From contig CM054057.1 in assembly GCA_028641055.1 (NCBI GenBank), positions 723,255,931 to 723,319,930 on the forward strand: a stretch of DNA of 64,000 bases, given 5' to 3'. Shown here piece by piece: positions 45,201-57,715 of this stretch (within the stretch, counting starts at the first letter, position 1; every line of letters begins with the position of its first letter). The notes under the pieces are model-generated. The model saw only the letters and a program-made list of their open reading frames with translations, searched no databases and was not told the origin of the DNA. Made by a program: the position numbers and the translations under genes. The stretch is from Alopecurus myosuroides. Taxonomy: Eukaryota > Streptophyta > Magnoliopsida > Poales > Poaceae.

Positions 45201-47176
45201 TGCTAACTAGTAATAGATCTATAACTTGTATATCAAGCATATACTTATGAGCTGGACCTTTACAGTTGTATTCTTTTCTGCCATATACCTTTTGTAATTC
45301 TATTTTCAATATTCCCTTTCATTTACAGAAGAATCATTCAACACCAAACAATGTTAGTCGTACTAGCCTTGGCGTATTGGTTAATACTATCACCCATTGA
45401 GTCATACTTTGAGTTTGATTGTTCTACTAATATCACCATATTAATAGTATTCTTCCGGATTCCACTCTTAGCAATATCCATGCAAGGTAAACGACTTTAC
45501 CCATACTTTTAATCCATCCTATCAACAATTTTGTGATGAAGCTACTATAGCTCCAAGGAAGGAATTTAGAGGATAATATTAGCACCCAACTTCTTGGATG
45601 ATTCAAACGTGTAGCGTCTTCAATCATTGCATATATTCAAATAATATAAGCACATTGTCATGCTAAATTATACTAAGTCATTTTGCCACAAATAAGTTTT
45701 TAGATATCAATATATCTTTCACTTGATTGTTTCTGAAAAAATTCTTTTCAGTTCCTAAATCACCTTTATCAACAAAACATTCTTTTGAAGATAAAGTATT
45801 ATGGAAGAAAGCATGACACTGGATTCTAAGTAGGAATAATTTACTGTCTAGATCAATCAATCATTAATCAAATGGAGTTAGGTAGGTTATACCAAAAATC
45901 TACAATAGGACTCAATTTTAAATTTCACTAATACGGTATCAATCTTAAATGTTTTACCAGATCATAACAGTTATATCTCAATTAACAATCTAAGTGTAAG
46001 GTAGTTTGTGGATGCCAATGAATACTACAATTTATGCAAATTCACTTTGATTGGTTGTTCATGATAAAATGAGTTCAAGTTAATTCAAAATTACTACTTG
46101 AACTCCCACTCAAAAACAACATCCCTCTAGTCGTTTTAGTGATTACACAAACCAAATTCACTACACCAAAACCGATCATCACGTGAGATAATGTAGCTGC
46201 AAAGGTGAACATCAACATGTTCATCATATCATCCATATGTCTCATGCTTTGCCTTTTGGTTATGTGTTCTGAGGCCATGTCCGTACATGCTAGGCTCACC
46301 AAGTAGAACCTTAGTATTGCGTGTGTTCCGAGGCCATGTCTGTACATGCTAGGCTCGTCAGCACCCGTTGTATGCGAACGTTGACTCTGTCACACCCGAT
46401 CATCATGTGGTGTCTCGAAACGACGAACTTTATTAATGGTGCATCCTAAGAAAGAACACATTATTATCTTGATATTAAGTGAGAGGGATCATCTTATAAT
46501 GCTACCGTCGCGATCTAAGCCAAATAAGATGCATAAAAGGACATTACATGCATGGATAATTCGATATGATATGGTCCTTCTTGCACTTGATCTCCATCGT
46601 GTGCATCATGGTATGGTCCCCATCATTCCACCGGCATGGCGCCAAGGTCCATGGCACCTCCATCTTTAGTGTCCATAAAAATTACAACATATCACATGGA
46701 TATGATATACAACATGCTTGCCATAAATAATAAGACAACCATATGGCTCATGCCGGTATATCAGTAATTTACAAAAGAGATCATCTCATAATCAAATTTG
46801 TAAGATTGACCATATCACATCACATGCCCTACAAAAACTAGTTAGATTTTCACATATTTTACGTGGCTTAGGGCTTTCGAGGATAAACCATTCATACCTA
46901 TGAACATCAACCACAACGTTGATAAACATATTTTTAATAACCCTTCGTAGATTAGATCTTAACTATAGTAGGAGAAACGGACACCCCCTCAGCCACAAGT
47001 GAGAGAAGTCTCGCGTACAAAGTACACGTAAAGTTTTTCTAGGGAAACTTCATCCTACTATGCCACTAAGATCATAAAATACTCAAGGAGGCAAGAACAT
47101 GATCATAAACACCCACATACACCTATGTGTTCTACCCGTACAAATCATCTACGTATAAATCCGGCTCTGATACCAC
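42265..47176 (-). pseudogene. Decayed inner region of the copia element
   Basis: Minus-strand gag-pol, with no long open frame left. The purine tract GCAAGTGGGGGAC (minus, 42265-42277) adjoins the 3' LTR. The clearest coding relic is at 43493-43700: NRKRVYIVTKR, FISFKSCTCRKDVFDEVQ and VDYYKILIFLEML. These match the start of Ty1/copia reverse transcriptase, where the consensus has KWVYK and GVDYDETFSP-like words. The rest is AT-rich with scattered stops. Frames on the plus strand are shadows. The product would have been one Gag-protease-integrase-RT-RNase H polyprotein. Confidence 0.75.
47163..47175 (-). other. Primer-binding site (initiator tRNA-Met type)
   Basis: The minus-strand TGGTATCAGAGCC is the classical plant copia primer-binding site. 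One base separates it from the end of the 5' LTR at 47177, which fixes the element's orientation. Confidence 0.95.
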
Positions 47177-48464
47177 TGAAGGGTTCGTTGCATAGAAAAC
47201 AAATTTTTTCCTACGCGAGAGATACTCGAAGGGCCAAGATCTAATCTGGGAGATGTAAGGAACGGGGAGAAAGAGAGTCTTAAGTAGAACATACCCTCGA
47301 AGACACAAAGCGTTACGAGATCAAATCTCGTTGTTGGCGTAGTCGTACTCACACCAATCACAAGACCGAGAAGATGTGCACGGCAATCCGGGGCTGCCTC
47401 TATGATCAGTCACACATATGGCTTGATGACGAACTTCGTTCCCTCGATCCAGCGGGGCAGCGGAAGTAGAGGATCCCTCGGAAATCCAGCAGCGTGACTG
47501 CGTGGTGTGGTGGAGAAAACTTTATTCAGGGCTTGGCCAAGTGCATGAACATGAGGTGGAGCAGTGGGAGAAGGGAGATGGAGATGACACCAAGTGTGTG
47601 TGAGAGGGAGATCTCTCACCCTCCTTTTATAGGGGAGGGGGAGGCAGCCCAAGGGGGTGCGGCCAGCCCATGGTGGTGCCCCCACCTCTTCCCTCATCAT
47701 GTGAGTGGACTCTCCACTCACACCCACTCATCCTCCACTTAAACTCCACTCAAAAATCCCAAAGGTTTTTCTTTAATAAATAAATAAAACATTTTTATTT
47801 CTTTATTTCAGCATTTTTTAACTCTATTAACAAACATTTGCATATAGAACAACGAATCATTTGTTAATTCTATTAAAAACCATTCGATGGAAAACCCCTT
47901 GAACTATTTCAAATTTACCCAAAACGATTTTGGTGATGTTTAAACTTTTCTACGATATTCTGTATCCTCTCAAATGCGTCATTGAACCTTAAGTGTGTCA
48001 CCCTACGGTTCACGAATAACATAGACATCATCGAGACACATCTCCGATCAATAATCAACGGCGGGATCTGGAGATCCGTGATGACTCCTATATATTCAAC
48101 GATGAATCTCGTGATCGTGTGAACCATCAACATCGTGACTAATTTCCTTTGTCTCGCAATATTTTACTTATCCGAGATCCAATCATTGGTATCAACCATA
48201 CCTTGTTCGATCTCATTACCGACAAGTACTCTTTTACTCGTTCCGTGATATGACATCCCTGTGACCTAGTCACGTGCTTGCAAGCGGTGTCGATGTGATA
48301 TCACTGAGATGGCCCAGAGAATATATCTTCATCATTTGGATGGATAAATCCCACTCTTTATCCACGAGCCTCAACTAATACTTTCGGAATACCCAACGCC
48401 GCATTTATAGTCACCCGGTTACGGTGTGACGTTTGATGACATCAAAGCACCCTTTCGGTATTAG

Positions 48465-50354
48465 TTTTTTTGGACTCATTACAGTGGGGAAAAACCCCCC
48501 ACTGTGTCAAAATTTTCCTTTTCCATTAATATAAATCATATTTACAGAGAGTGCTCATACAAGATCGTAGAGTATCAAGCCATTGGGTCATACCAAGATA
48601 TGGTTTAGCCTTATTCCTAGATAATAAGAAGTTTTCCTTAAAAAAAATTATACAAAGTGTGATATCTTTATGGATCCCATCAAAGATGATCTTATTTCTG
48701 TGGTTCCATAGTGTCCAAGATCCTATAATTAGTATTTTTTTGAAGTATGTTGTATTGTATTTGCTTCTACCCAATTGAATAAGAGTCATGTAGTCAGCAG
48801 TGTTCTCCCATTGGAAACCAATTTAATCCCAGAAGTCTTTACTGAATGGGCATCCAAAGAAAAGGTGGTGAAGATCTTCAGAATGATCATCCTCACACAG
48901 CTTTGGTGGGAATTTCGAATTGTTTTCTGCAAAGAAGGTCTCTGGTGTTCAGTCTATCATGCATAAGAAGCCAGAAGATTAATTTATGCTTGGGTAGTGC
49001 ACATGATTTCCAAGTCCATAGGAATGGCTTAGGGGCAGTGAGAAACGGTCTGAGCATCTTATAAGTTTTGTTGTTCTTGTATATGGTATTGGTACCAGGT
49101 ACAAACCACGTATCATTCTCCTGATTGTTAGCCAATGAGAGTAGTTTTTCTTTGAAGGCATGGTATTGTTTCATAGCAATATCTGATAGTGGTGTATGAA
49201 AGAGGTCATATATGTCACCCTGATTGTTATACTCAATAGCAGATTGCAATGATATATTATCATATCTAGCAAATGAGCATAGCTGAGGGAATTGCCTGAC
49301 AAAAGTGGTATATTCCCATGAAACTCTCCACAGATCAATGGTATCCCCTGTTCCAGGCTTGCATTTGAAGTGGTTCATAAATTTATCCATAAGTGAGTGG
49401 CAGTCTTTCCACCAAAATGATCCACATGGTCCAGTGTGTTGTGGCAATTTACCATCTAGGTAATGAGCCTTCCAAATCAGGTTGACCCATGGGATATCAT
49501 GTCTATTCATGAATTTATATAGGTATTTCATAACATAGCATTGTTCTGTGTTCTGAGGTCAAGCACACCCAGTCCACCTGCCTTCTTAGGTTTACATACA
49601 GCATCCAATTTGACAAGACATTTACCCCCCTTTTTTCAATATACTTACCTTCCCACAAAAAACCCTGGATGACTTCTCAATATGTTCTATAATTGCAAGG
49701 CAATTTCAGAGTACATAGAGCAAAGTTGGGTATAGCAGAGATAATAGATTTGACAACAATGAGTCTGCCATCATAGGATAGTGTGTCAGCAATACCAATC
49801 AATCTTCTGTCAATCCTCTCAATGATACCAATAAAATAATCAATTCTTGGCTTAGTGGTACCCATGGGCAGACCAAGATAAGTAAATGGCATTGTTTCGG
49901 TCTTGCAACCAATAGTATTTGCAAGCATGATACATTGTTCATTGGAAAGGTTGATGGGACCAATAGATGTTTTGTCATAATTCACTTTGAGTCGAGTGGA
50001 TTTAGAAAACTTTTCCAGAAGGCATAATGATCAATGTGTCATCAGCATACTGAATGATAGGGTAATCCATATTGTAATGAATGTACAGGGGACATGTGAG
50101 AAATCCTTCATGCCAGGCATTATTGACTACATATTGTAGAAGTTTTGATGCAGCAACAAATAGGAGAGGGGACAGTGGGTCACCTTGTATGACACCCCTT
50201 TTACATAGAATGGTCTTTCCTGGTACACCATTGAGAAAAATAGATGTGGATCCAGAGTGTAGTATGTTGTTGATCCATCCAACCCATTTGCTACCAAATC
50301 CCATAGCAGTAAGCATGTGTCTGATAGCAGTAAGCATGTGTCTGATAGCAGAGA
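48465..50354 (-). pseudogene. 5'-truncated LINE with reverse transcriptase and zf-RVT region
   Basis: The minus strand begins inside the reverse transcriptase. It shows RGVIQGDPLSPLLF, IIQYADDTLIIM (catalytic YADD near 50040), FTYLGLPMGTTKP (near 49870) and DGRLIVVKSIISAIPNF. A further segment (49531-48893) carries the C-terminal region with LPKHKLIFWLLMHDRLNTRD, a zf-RVT-type domain. Frameshifts (near 50005 and 49680) and stops make it inactive. The 3' end is a short A run (T run at 48465-48471 on the plus strand). The 5' end shows a 21-base tandem duplication at 50305-50346. It copied itself into the copia LTR after that element had inserted. Confidence 0.9.
50305..50346. repeat. 21-bp tandem duplication at the LINE 5' junction
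   Basis: AGCAGTAAGCATGTGTCTGAT occurs at 50305-50325 and again at 50326-50346, then AGCAG once more before the LTR resumes. Such junction duplications can arise during end joining of truncated LINE insertions. Confidence 0.9.
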
Positions 50355-50729
50355 ATGCAAGATATAACAATATAAACTAAATGACTTGATCGTATTGTTA
50401 TACTTAATTTAGCTCTATGCTCATCACATCATTCTTCTAATGACATGACCCTGTTATTAACAACATCCAATGTTCATGATGAGGAAACCTTGATCATTTA
50501 TTAATGAACGAGCTAGTTAAAGTAGAGGCTTTACTAGGAACCGTTGTTTGTTTATTAAACACACATGTATCAACGTTTCCGGTTAATACAATTCTAGCAT
50601 GAGAAATAAACATTTATCATAAACAAGGAATAATATAATAATCACTTTATTATTGTCTCTCAGACATATTCCCTTCAGGCTCGATCTTAGCCCAAGGAAT
50701 GAGATCACTAGAGGACCACTAAGCATAAG

Positions 50730-51218
50730 TGTCAGGAGCTAAAGCTATGGGAGGTGTTGGGGGGATGGTAACCCGGTAGGATCATGCCTAGGTGAAACCC
50801 GGCCCGAAGGAAATCGCACAAGACCCGGCCCAAGGTGGAGGAGTTTCTAGAAGGCCCAAGGGGAAGCATGGATCTCGTGCCCATACCTTGGGGGCCAAGA
50901 TTGGGAAAGCTAGGGTTGTGTGTGTATTCCGAGTAGGATTCCGGGTATGGCTTGTATAGGAAGCCAGAGAGCCGGGTAATGTATAAACCTGCTCCTGGGA
51001 CAGATAGACCAAGAATTTTCCAGCTATTCGAGTATTCCAGTAGTACGAGAGTTGATAGTTGTAACCCTAGATCGGAGACTCGGCGACATTACAGCCCGAG
51101 CTACCAGGTCACCAGAAAACATGATTTCCCCTGAGCTAAACCCTCTCCCAAACACCAGAGTCGATTTGCCCCAAAGTAAGTTACCTCTAGTAACGTCTGC
51201 CGTGATTATCCCACGACA
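50730..51218 (+). repeat. 5' LTR of the Tat-type element (489 bp)
   Basis: It starts TGTCAGGAGC and ends CCACGACA, giving the short inverted ends TGTC and GACA. The end is fixed by the primer site two bases further on. The start is inferred from the TGTC match, so it is less sure. The 3' LTR is outside the window. Confidence 0.6.
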
Positions 51219-51220
51219 AT

Positions 51221-51238
51221 TGGCGCCCACTGTGGGGC
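51221..51238 (+). other. Primer-binding site of the Tat-type element
   Basis: TGGCGCCCACTGTGGGGC directly follows the LTR end with a two-base gap. This TGGCGCC-type site is common in plant gypsy elements. Confidence 0.75.
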
Positions 51239-51282
51239 CTACGTCCAAGGGTGTTTACATCACGGGAGAAGCTCGGGAAAGC

Positions 51283-53291
51283 ATGAAGGACCTCGTCATC
51301 GGCGAGATAATCACCAACCCCGAAGGAGAGAACATCGTGGACGACTTTGGTTGGGAGCCAGAGTCGGATCTGCTAGAAACCGGATCTGTCATCAGGATCG
51401 GACGGATCAACGTCTTCGTCGGTATGGTACGTGCATCTGGTTTTGTTTCTGACCATAATGCATGTGATTCCGTCTCAGGGAATGATACTTGTGTTCAATC
51501 GGACGGAGAAGAATCGGTCGGGACGGTAGATCCGGAGAAGGATCCCACCACGAAGAGGGAACAGCCGAAGGAGCCGGTATGGACCCCGCGTGGCCGGGTT
51601 ATGGGAGAAGATGATACCGAGTCTATCTTGCACTTGCTTGAGGATCGATAGAAGAAAATAGTGACGAAGAAGAAGAATACGAATCGTCGCCAGGCATCGC
51701 GCGCCGATTCGCGGTCTACACAGCCCCCGCAACCAATCTTAATCAGGGCGATGTGTTGGCAGCCGCGGCTAGAGCGGCGCGAGCGCTGGCCCAGCAACAG
51801 ACACCGGCTAATGGAAACCCGGTCATGGCCCGGGTCGATGGAGAGCCGGCCTCCGTCACCAGCCATACAGGAGAAAGTGAACGGGGCATAAATATGTTTG
51901 GATTCACATCAAATAGAACGCCAGGAGCAGGAGCCTCGCACCCGCCAAATCCGGCTCTGTTCAACAACAACCTAATCTTAGATCCCACAGTGTTAGCGAT
52001 GGTAATAACCCCAGAAAACGTGGCGGCACGCGCCCGAGATCTGGATGTGGCTCGCCGTGCATTAGAGCAACAAAGAAGAGATGTGGAAGCTGAGAAGCAA
52101 GGGATAGCCGCACGCCAGCGCGAATTGGAAGAACTGGAGAATCGTATTCAAGTTCAGTCGACTAGGATTTATAATCAGAGGCACCAGACGAGATTACCAA
52201 CAGCAGGTGGAAACTTACAGCCGGCTGCATTGTTCATTACCCCTCAGGATCAACCAATCCCGGTCGTAAATCAAGGAACCGGGTATCAAGCGGCAACCTT
52301 GGGAGGACAGCCGGCAAACGTGCAGGCCGGGTTACCCACGCTACAAACTGGGATCGCCCCTGGTAATGCTGCACCACAACCACCACGATTTCATACCCCA
52401 CCAGGTCACTTCAACAATCCCATACATAACGTGTACGCCGTGACCCTAGCGCTCGACCGTATCCCACTGGGAGAGACGCCTCGAGAAATCGAAATTCGGC
52501 AGGCCATAGAGATGCTACGCACCGCAGTGGCTCAGCAGACAACTTAGCCGGATCATAGAAGTGGTTTGCACGGGACGCCATATGTCAGCCGGCAATCGGG
52601 AAACACGAGGAATATTCAGTAAAGCTCGGCACGGCGGAGGCCAGAGCAGCAGCAAATGCCGCCTCCTCCTCGTAGGCCAGCGGCTCCCGCAGTCTCAGCA
52701 GCACAGGCGATAGTCGACAGTTCCCGTGCAAGGCGCATGGCCGGGTCAGCAGTACAAGGGGCAGTAGGCGCCGCACCCCCAGCCGCGCCAGCCGAGTCTC
52801 ATGTATCGCGCGCAAGGACGGTATTGACCAACCTGGCTGGCCCTAAGTGTCTGTGGGACGCCATCAGAGCAGAACCGTACCCGGATAAATTCAAGGAACC
52901 GGGTAAAGTTGTGAACTATGAGCCAACTATGGATCCAGAGACCTGGCTGAGCAGTTATGAGATGGTAATGTCTATCCGCAATGCATCAAAAAAGCTTCAA
53001 GCCAAGTTCATGTATCTCATGATGTCTGAGGGAGCAGCAAAGTTGTGGTTCAACAACCTGCCGGACAGATCCATCAATTCATGGAATGAGTTGAAAACAG
53101 CTTTCATTAAGCACTTTCATGGAACATGCCGGAAGTTATTCACGATTGATGATTTGGAAAGATGTGTCCAGAGAAAGGGAGAGTCGGCGCGCAGCTGGGT
53201 GCGCCGGGCTATGGAAATTCTCCACTCTTCCACTGATATTCAGCCAAAAGATGCGTTACAGGCTATGGCAAAAACATGCAAATACATACCC
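51283..53291 (+). pseudogene. Gag of the Tat-type element, first part
   Basis: The likely start is the ATG at 51283, after the primer site. A first section is acidic. A frameshift near 51640 moves to the frame with SDEEEEYESS and the Ala-rich AAAARAARALAQQQ. A coiled coil (RDLDVARRALEQQRRDVEAE, near 52050) follows, then two in-frame stops (52545-52547 and 52618-52620). The capsid-like retrotransposon gag domain is at about 52840-53290 (WDAIRAEPYPDKFKEP, YEPTMDPETWLSSYEM, LWFNNLPDRSINSWNELK, FIKHFHGTC). The sequence is cut at 53291 by the CACTA insertion and resumes at 57716. Gag forms the particle that packages element RNA. Confidence 0.85.
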
Positions 53292-53503
53292 CACTACAAC
53301 AAATTTATCACGTAGAGACGTTATATATAGGACGCATTTGTTTACGTCTCTAGGATGGTGGAGCAGCTCAAGATAAGGACGTTTCTCTAGACGTCATACA
53401 TAACGTCTCAAGAAGAATATCTATAAGATTGTCAAAAATAATAATTTCTAATTTATGGGTACGTAGGGACGAATCTTGAGACATTTTCGAAAGCGTCTAT
53501 ACA

Positions 53504-55681
53504 ATTAGTATTTTGGTAACGGAGAAATTAATATTCTATTGGATCATAAGTCGCTACATTCAAGATACGATGTGAATTATAATACAACCCAACGAAAAAA
53601 ATATAAGCACGTGGTAAGCAAGCGATGGAGGAAAATATAGCACAACCAAAGTATATCCCGTGGTAAACAAAGTCACTACAGTTGATCTCGCCGCTGCCCC
53701 TCGTGGTGTTCCCCTCAGCCGATGAGCCCTTGCAACCAATACCAGCCTAACTTCCTTCCTCCCCGGTAGTGGCCTTTGTGTTTGTCGCGGACCTCGTGTG
53801 ATCTCCTCCTCCGCTGATCTAGCGTTGTCCCGACCCTCCCTTTTAGTACGACGAGAGGGCCACATCTTCTATGTAGCGCAACACCATCCAAACCCTAGGT
53901 TTATTGCTCGTCTTCGCCACCTCTGTCGCCAGCCGCATCGTGGGCGACTTCAGCTCGACCTATTTCTCGTTGTCATTGTCGTTGAAGAAATTCTCTACAT
54001 CCTTTCTTCCTTACCTCACTTATATACTGGAAATGCGCTTCCTTGTGTCATGACCTTCCCCGACCAACAGTATACCAACAAGTAGGTCGTCTTCGCCAGA
54101 TTTGTATATCAACAAAATGGCTAGTGCCGGGGCCGACTAGCAACCTAATGCCCATAGTTCGGCGCCATCGCCGTATTATAGGGTTGAAAACGAAACGAAA
54201 CTAAAGAGATGGCCACGGGGAGAGGCATGACACGGAGAAGAAAATAAGTTGATGAGCGCAATACAACCTTCTGCCAGCCCCTCGCGACAACGAAATGAGA
54301 GGAGTGGCGGTAGTGTCGGGGGTCTTGCTGCTTAATTTGAAAATTATTATCTCATTTGGACGCATATTGTAATTATCAAGTTATTTTAAGAATTATTCCA
54401 ACAAGGTATTTTTCTTTAGAAATATCAAAATTAAAAATTATTTTATTTGCGGAGCTAAATTTATTAGTTTTACCACTTAATAAAAATATTTCTGATCAGT
54501 TTTGGTGCAAGCGCTAATTTTGGTAGATTTACCGCTTAACCAGCATATTTTCTGAGAAAAAAATTCCTTAATATATAAGGATGCTCACCTTTTCCCTTCG
54601 CCTCCATCTTTTCTTTAGACGAAGGGATCCCTCCCTACATCTCAATCTCCAGCCGCCACTCTTCACCTGCATCTCAATCTCTAGGGATTGGATCCGCTAT
54701 TATGTGCCTCCGCCTAGGTTCGTACTCCCTTAAATCCATCTCGTTTATATGTTATACTTTCTATAATAAGTCAATCTAGGGCCGGCCGCTGGAGCCAGCG
54801 CCGTCGGTACCGTCGCTGACGACGGCGACTAGGTAGGGCTTGCTGCAGTCTGTGGGTGATCTGGTGCGTGTGTGGGTGATATGTGGGGTACTGGGTGCTG
54901 GGGGCCGTGGATCCAAATCGCCGAGAACGCCGGTAGCATCCCGTAGGTGTAGTCGCGATAGCTCGGTTAAGTGGCAGAAAGCCTGGCAAACTTCAAATTG
55001 TTGCTTTTTTTAGAAACTTCAAATTGTTGTTCGCTGACTGCTTGTTTGCCCGTGTAATCTTGTTGATTGGTACCTCGACTACTGCTATTGCTTTGATGGA
55101 TATCCTAGGCACTGATTTGTTCAGTTCAGAAACCACTTTCCGTCCGCACTTAGGGTAGCGACACACACTCCTGACAATCTCGTCTAAAATTAAAGGCAGT
55201 TAATAGGTAGAAACCAGACTGAGAGGGAACACTTGGGAGATCTCAGTTTTTCAACATTTCATAATTAATCAGTTAATAGTGTAGTCACAGAAGATGACTT
55301 GAAGTACTAGTGTGATTTCTACTGATAATTCTGTACCGAAAGCAACACTGCAGCAAACTGTATCATATTTTTGTACAAGAACTAGCGTAGATAGCTACAG
55401 AGCATTGTAGAGCAAGTTGAAAATGTTCTCTTGGCATCATTTCAGAACCAGCAAACATGCTCTAAGTGTCGAATCAGTTTTACACTCTTTACACAACCAA
55501 ATTGGAGTGTTCCTATAATCCGATGTCTGCAGTTCGGCAGTTCCATAACCAGAGACTTATTAATTCTGTTTTTTTTTACCCATATGTTAGAGCAACAAAA
55601 ACCGAGTTTGATATAATGTTTTGCTGAATTACTAGTCATGATTATAGTACGGAAAGGCTGACTGATTTTGCATTTCTGTAG
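53504..55681. other. Inner left part of the nested CACTA: leader-like region
   Basis: No clear protein gene is seen. A TATATAAGG word at 54574 is followed by a CT-rich leader-like stretch (54590-54710) with a duplicated CATCTCAATCTC phrase, which may be the promoter and 5' UTR of the gene remnant downstream. Confidence 0.35.
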
Positions 55682-56600
55682 GAAAGATATTATATCGAGT
55701 ATACCTCGACTACTGCGAATGACCAATTTTTAAGAACAAGACGCAGAAAATCTGAGCGAGATAAAAATCTCTGGTTAAAACTACAAGCTATTGAAGATAA
55801 TGTAGAAAACATGCAATATGAGTTCCAAATGATGTGTGTGTTCATAGAAGAAAAGGTTCCCAAGAGAGGACAAAAATGCAATGGAAGCTGCATAAATTTA
55901 TGCAGATAGTACCTGCACCAATCTATTTGTGGCAAGATAAATTAATCATCATCTATATGTTCATTATGTTCTTGTTCTTGTTGCAGGTTGACAATCAAGA
56001 AAGAGGTGATGATACAAATGTCCAACATGAAATGAATAATGATATAGAAGAATCACCCCGCATTATACACACTTCATCAATGATTTCCTAGGTGATGCAA
56101 TAGTTTATTATTTAATATCTTAGTTAACAAGTTACAAGTATTTAATGGAAGATCCTGCATTCGTTAAAGTATCGTATGTTGTAAGCAGGAACTTCTTCAG
56201 GGGAAGTGTACTAAATTCATCCTTGCCACATGAGGACATGATTACCAACCAAGGTATGTTCACCGCTTTTACTCAGTTAAGCAACCATGTCTAATGAATT
56301 GAACTAGGCTTTAACTATAGGAAGCACACCCTTGACATTTATGCTAAAGAATACCAGGGTGGTGGACGACATGAGCAGCTTACTAAGCAGGTATATACTA
56401 TTGTAGATGTCCATTTGGAATCAATGTGGTTGTATTTTCTACAAGTAATATTATTGGTTATGTTTGTTCACTCACAATTTTAGCATTCGCGTCCTGAGAA
56501 ATATATCAAAGAGAGTTATATCAATTCATCATCACCAGATGCTCGGCGACTAATTTCTGTAATTGCTGCCTCAGCGATCTGCGTCGTTGAATCCTATTGA
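55682..56600 (+). pseudogene. Unrecognised multi-exon gene remnant in the nested CACTA
   Basis: Exon-like pieces follow good acceptors. 55682 on encodes FLRTRRRKSERDKNLWLK and a helical stretch (LQAIEDNVENMQYEFQMM). 55987-56091 after TTGTTGCAG encodes DNQERGDDTNVQHEMNND and stops. Further pieces near 56190-56260 (FRGSVLNSS), 56320-56390 (YAKEYQGGGRHEQLTKQ) and 56484-56600 (SSPDARRLISVIAAS, stop) each end in, or are followed by, a GTATAT- or GTATGT-like donor. I do not recognise a family. It could be a worn-out element protein or a captured host gene. Exon joins are not resolved. Confidence 0.4.
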
Positions 56601-57465
56601 AGTCCCCAGTCATCTCGGTATGCAGCTACCGTTATCCTAATCACCCGTTAACTGTGATACAATCTGTTATTAATACGACTCCTTTTCCTGCTAAGGATCT
56701 TGTCATCGTTATTTTTAGATGTGAAAACTAACAGTTCACTTTGGGCATCTAATTATTGTAGATTGGTGTCAACTAATAATTTATTTGATCGGTCAATTCT
56801 ATTTCTAGTTCATTTATGATGTGATTTGACAATGTCTCGAAACAAAATTTAGTCTACAAGCTTATTCCAGATAATTTCTGACTTTGGCAATGACTTGCTC
56901 TACAGGTTAATTCTGGAGCTAAATAGGACTGAAATGAATGAAGATGGAGAGGGGGGCAAACTATTAGTTTATGCCTCGATAAATCCATGGAGGGATTTTT
57001 TTTTAGTAATTACTGAGAGATAATTGATGCTATATAGGGTTTTTACTCTTTTCTTGTTCACGTTCCTTCCTGATGTATCTATGAATTTTAATATGGATAT
57101 TTGATTCAGTTTTGAACTTCATGTGCTCTTAGTATGTTTATTCCGGCTGGCTCTAATATTTTGAGTGCTAGTTGTTATAATGGTCCTGCCTTGTACGATA
57201 AGAAGTTGCATTCACTTAATTTCAGAATAAACAAGAATTATGTCGGCACATATCAAATGAGAGACGCTATATCCAAAATACAAGTGTATAAGGTGCATCC
57301 AAAAAGTATATATGTTGTCCATACTTTACCAATAATATGTATAAGATGAGTGTACCATATGTGTACGTATTGTGTACGAACTCACGTATATAAGACTATA
57401 ATTTACATACAAATAAAGCATCTCTAACATTTATTAAGGCACAAACTTGGCGTGTCTTGATTAGT
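56601..57465. other. Inner right part of the nested CACTA, no gene seen
   Basis: AT-rich DNA. A 71-codon frame (57134-57349) has no recognisable feature. The right subterminal repeats begin at about 57470. Confidence 0.4.
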
Positions 57466-57715
57466 AGAGACGTTACAAAGGCGTATCTATTAAAACATCT
57501 CTACATGTGTAAACATGCTTTCGAATGTCTCAATGGAGCGTCTTTATGTATTTTGACACGCTTAGGAAAGCGTCGTTATGTTACTTGAGACGATGCATAA
57601 GGAGACGATCCTATGACGCTTGATGAAAGCGTCTGTACAAGGCTCTAAAGATGAAATTTCACGTCTCAAGGCTTTAAACTCGGCGTCTCTACATGCATAC
57701 TATGTTGTAGTGCCC

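Larger units (their letters stand above)
40615..50677 (-). mobile_element. Ty1/copia retrotransposon (BARE/Angela-like), minus strand
   Basis: Two long related LTRs (about 40615-42264 and 47177-50677, the latter split by a LINE) flank a 4.9-kb inner region. On the minus strand the LTR begins TGAAGGGAATATGCCC, close to the known BARE/Angela/WIS LTR start, and ends CCCTTCA. A tRNA-Met type primer site lies next to the right LTR and a purine tract next to the left. The left edge could not be placed exactly and no target duplication is seen. By eye the LTRs differ by more than a tenth in places, so insertion is old. Confidence 0.85.
47177..50677 (-). repeat. 5' LTR of the copia element, split by a LINE
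   Basis: LTR pieces are 47177-48464 and about 50355-50677. Compared with the other LTR, 42 bases (equivalent to 41902-41943) are missing at the LINE insertion point. Minus-strand reading begins at 50677. Confidence 0.85.
53292..57712. mobile_element. Complete 4.4-kb CACTA element inside gag, with CCC target duplication
   Basis: The left end is CACTACAACAAATTTATCAC and the right end is ATACTATGTTGTAGTG; ends match for 10 bases, then again at GTAGAGACG. CCC flanks both sides (53289-53291 and 57713-57715), a 3-bp target duplication as CACTA elements make. Subterminal regions are full of ACGTCTC and GAGACGT words in both orientations (53320-53500; 57470-57690). No TNP2 or Transposase_24 gene is seen, so it is non-autonomous. 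Confidence 0.9.

Noticed and set aside
54771..54989. 72-codon Arg-rich minus-strand frame in the nested CACTA
   Set aside because: Low-complexity GC patch, no splice or promoter support.
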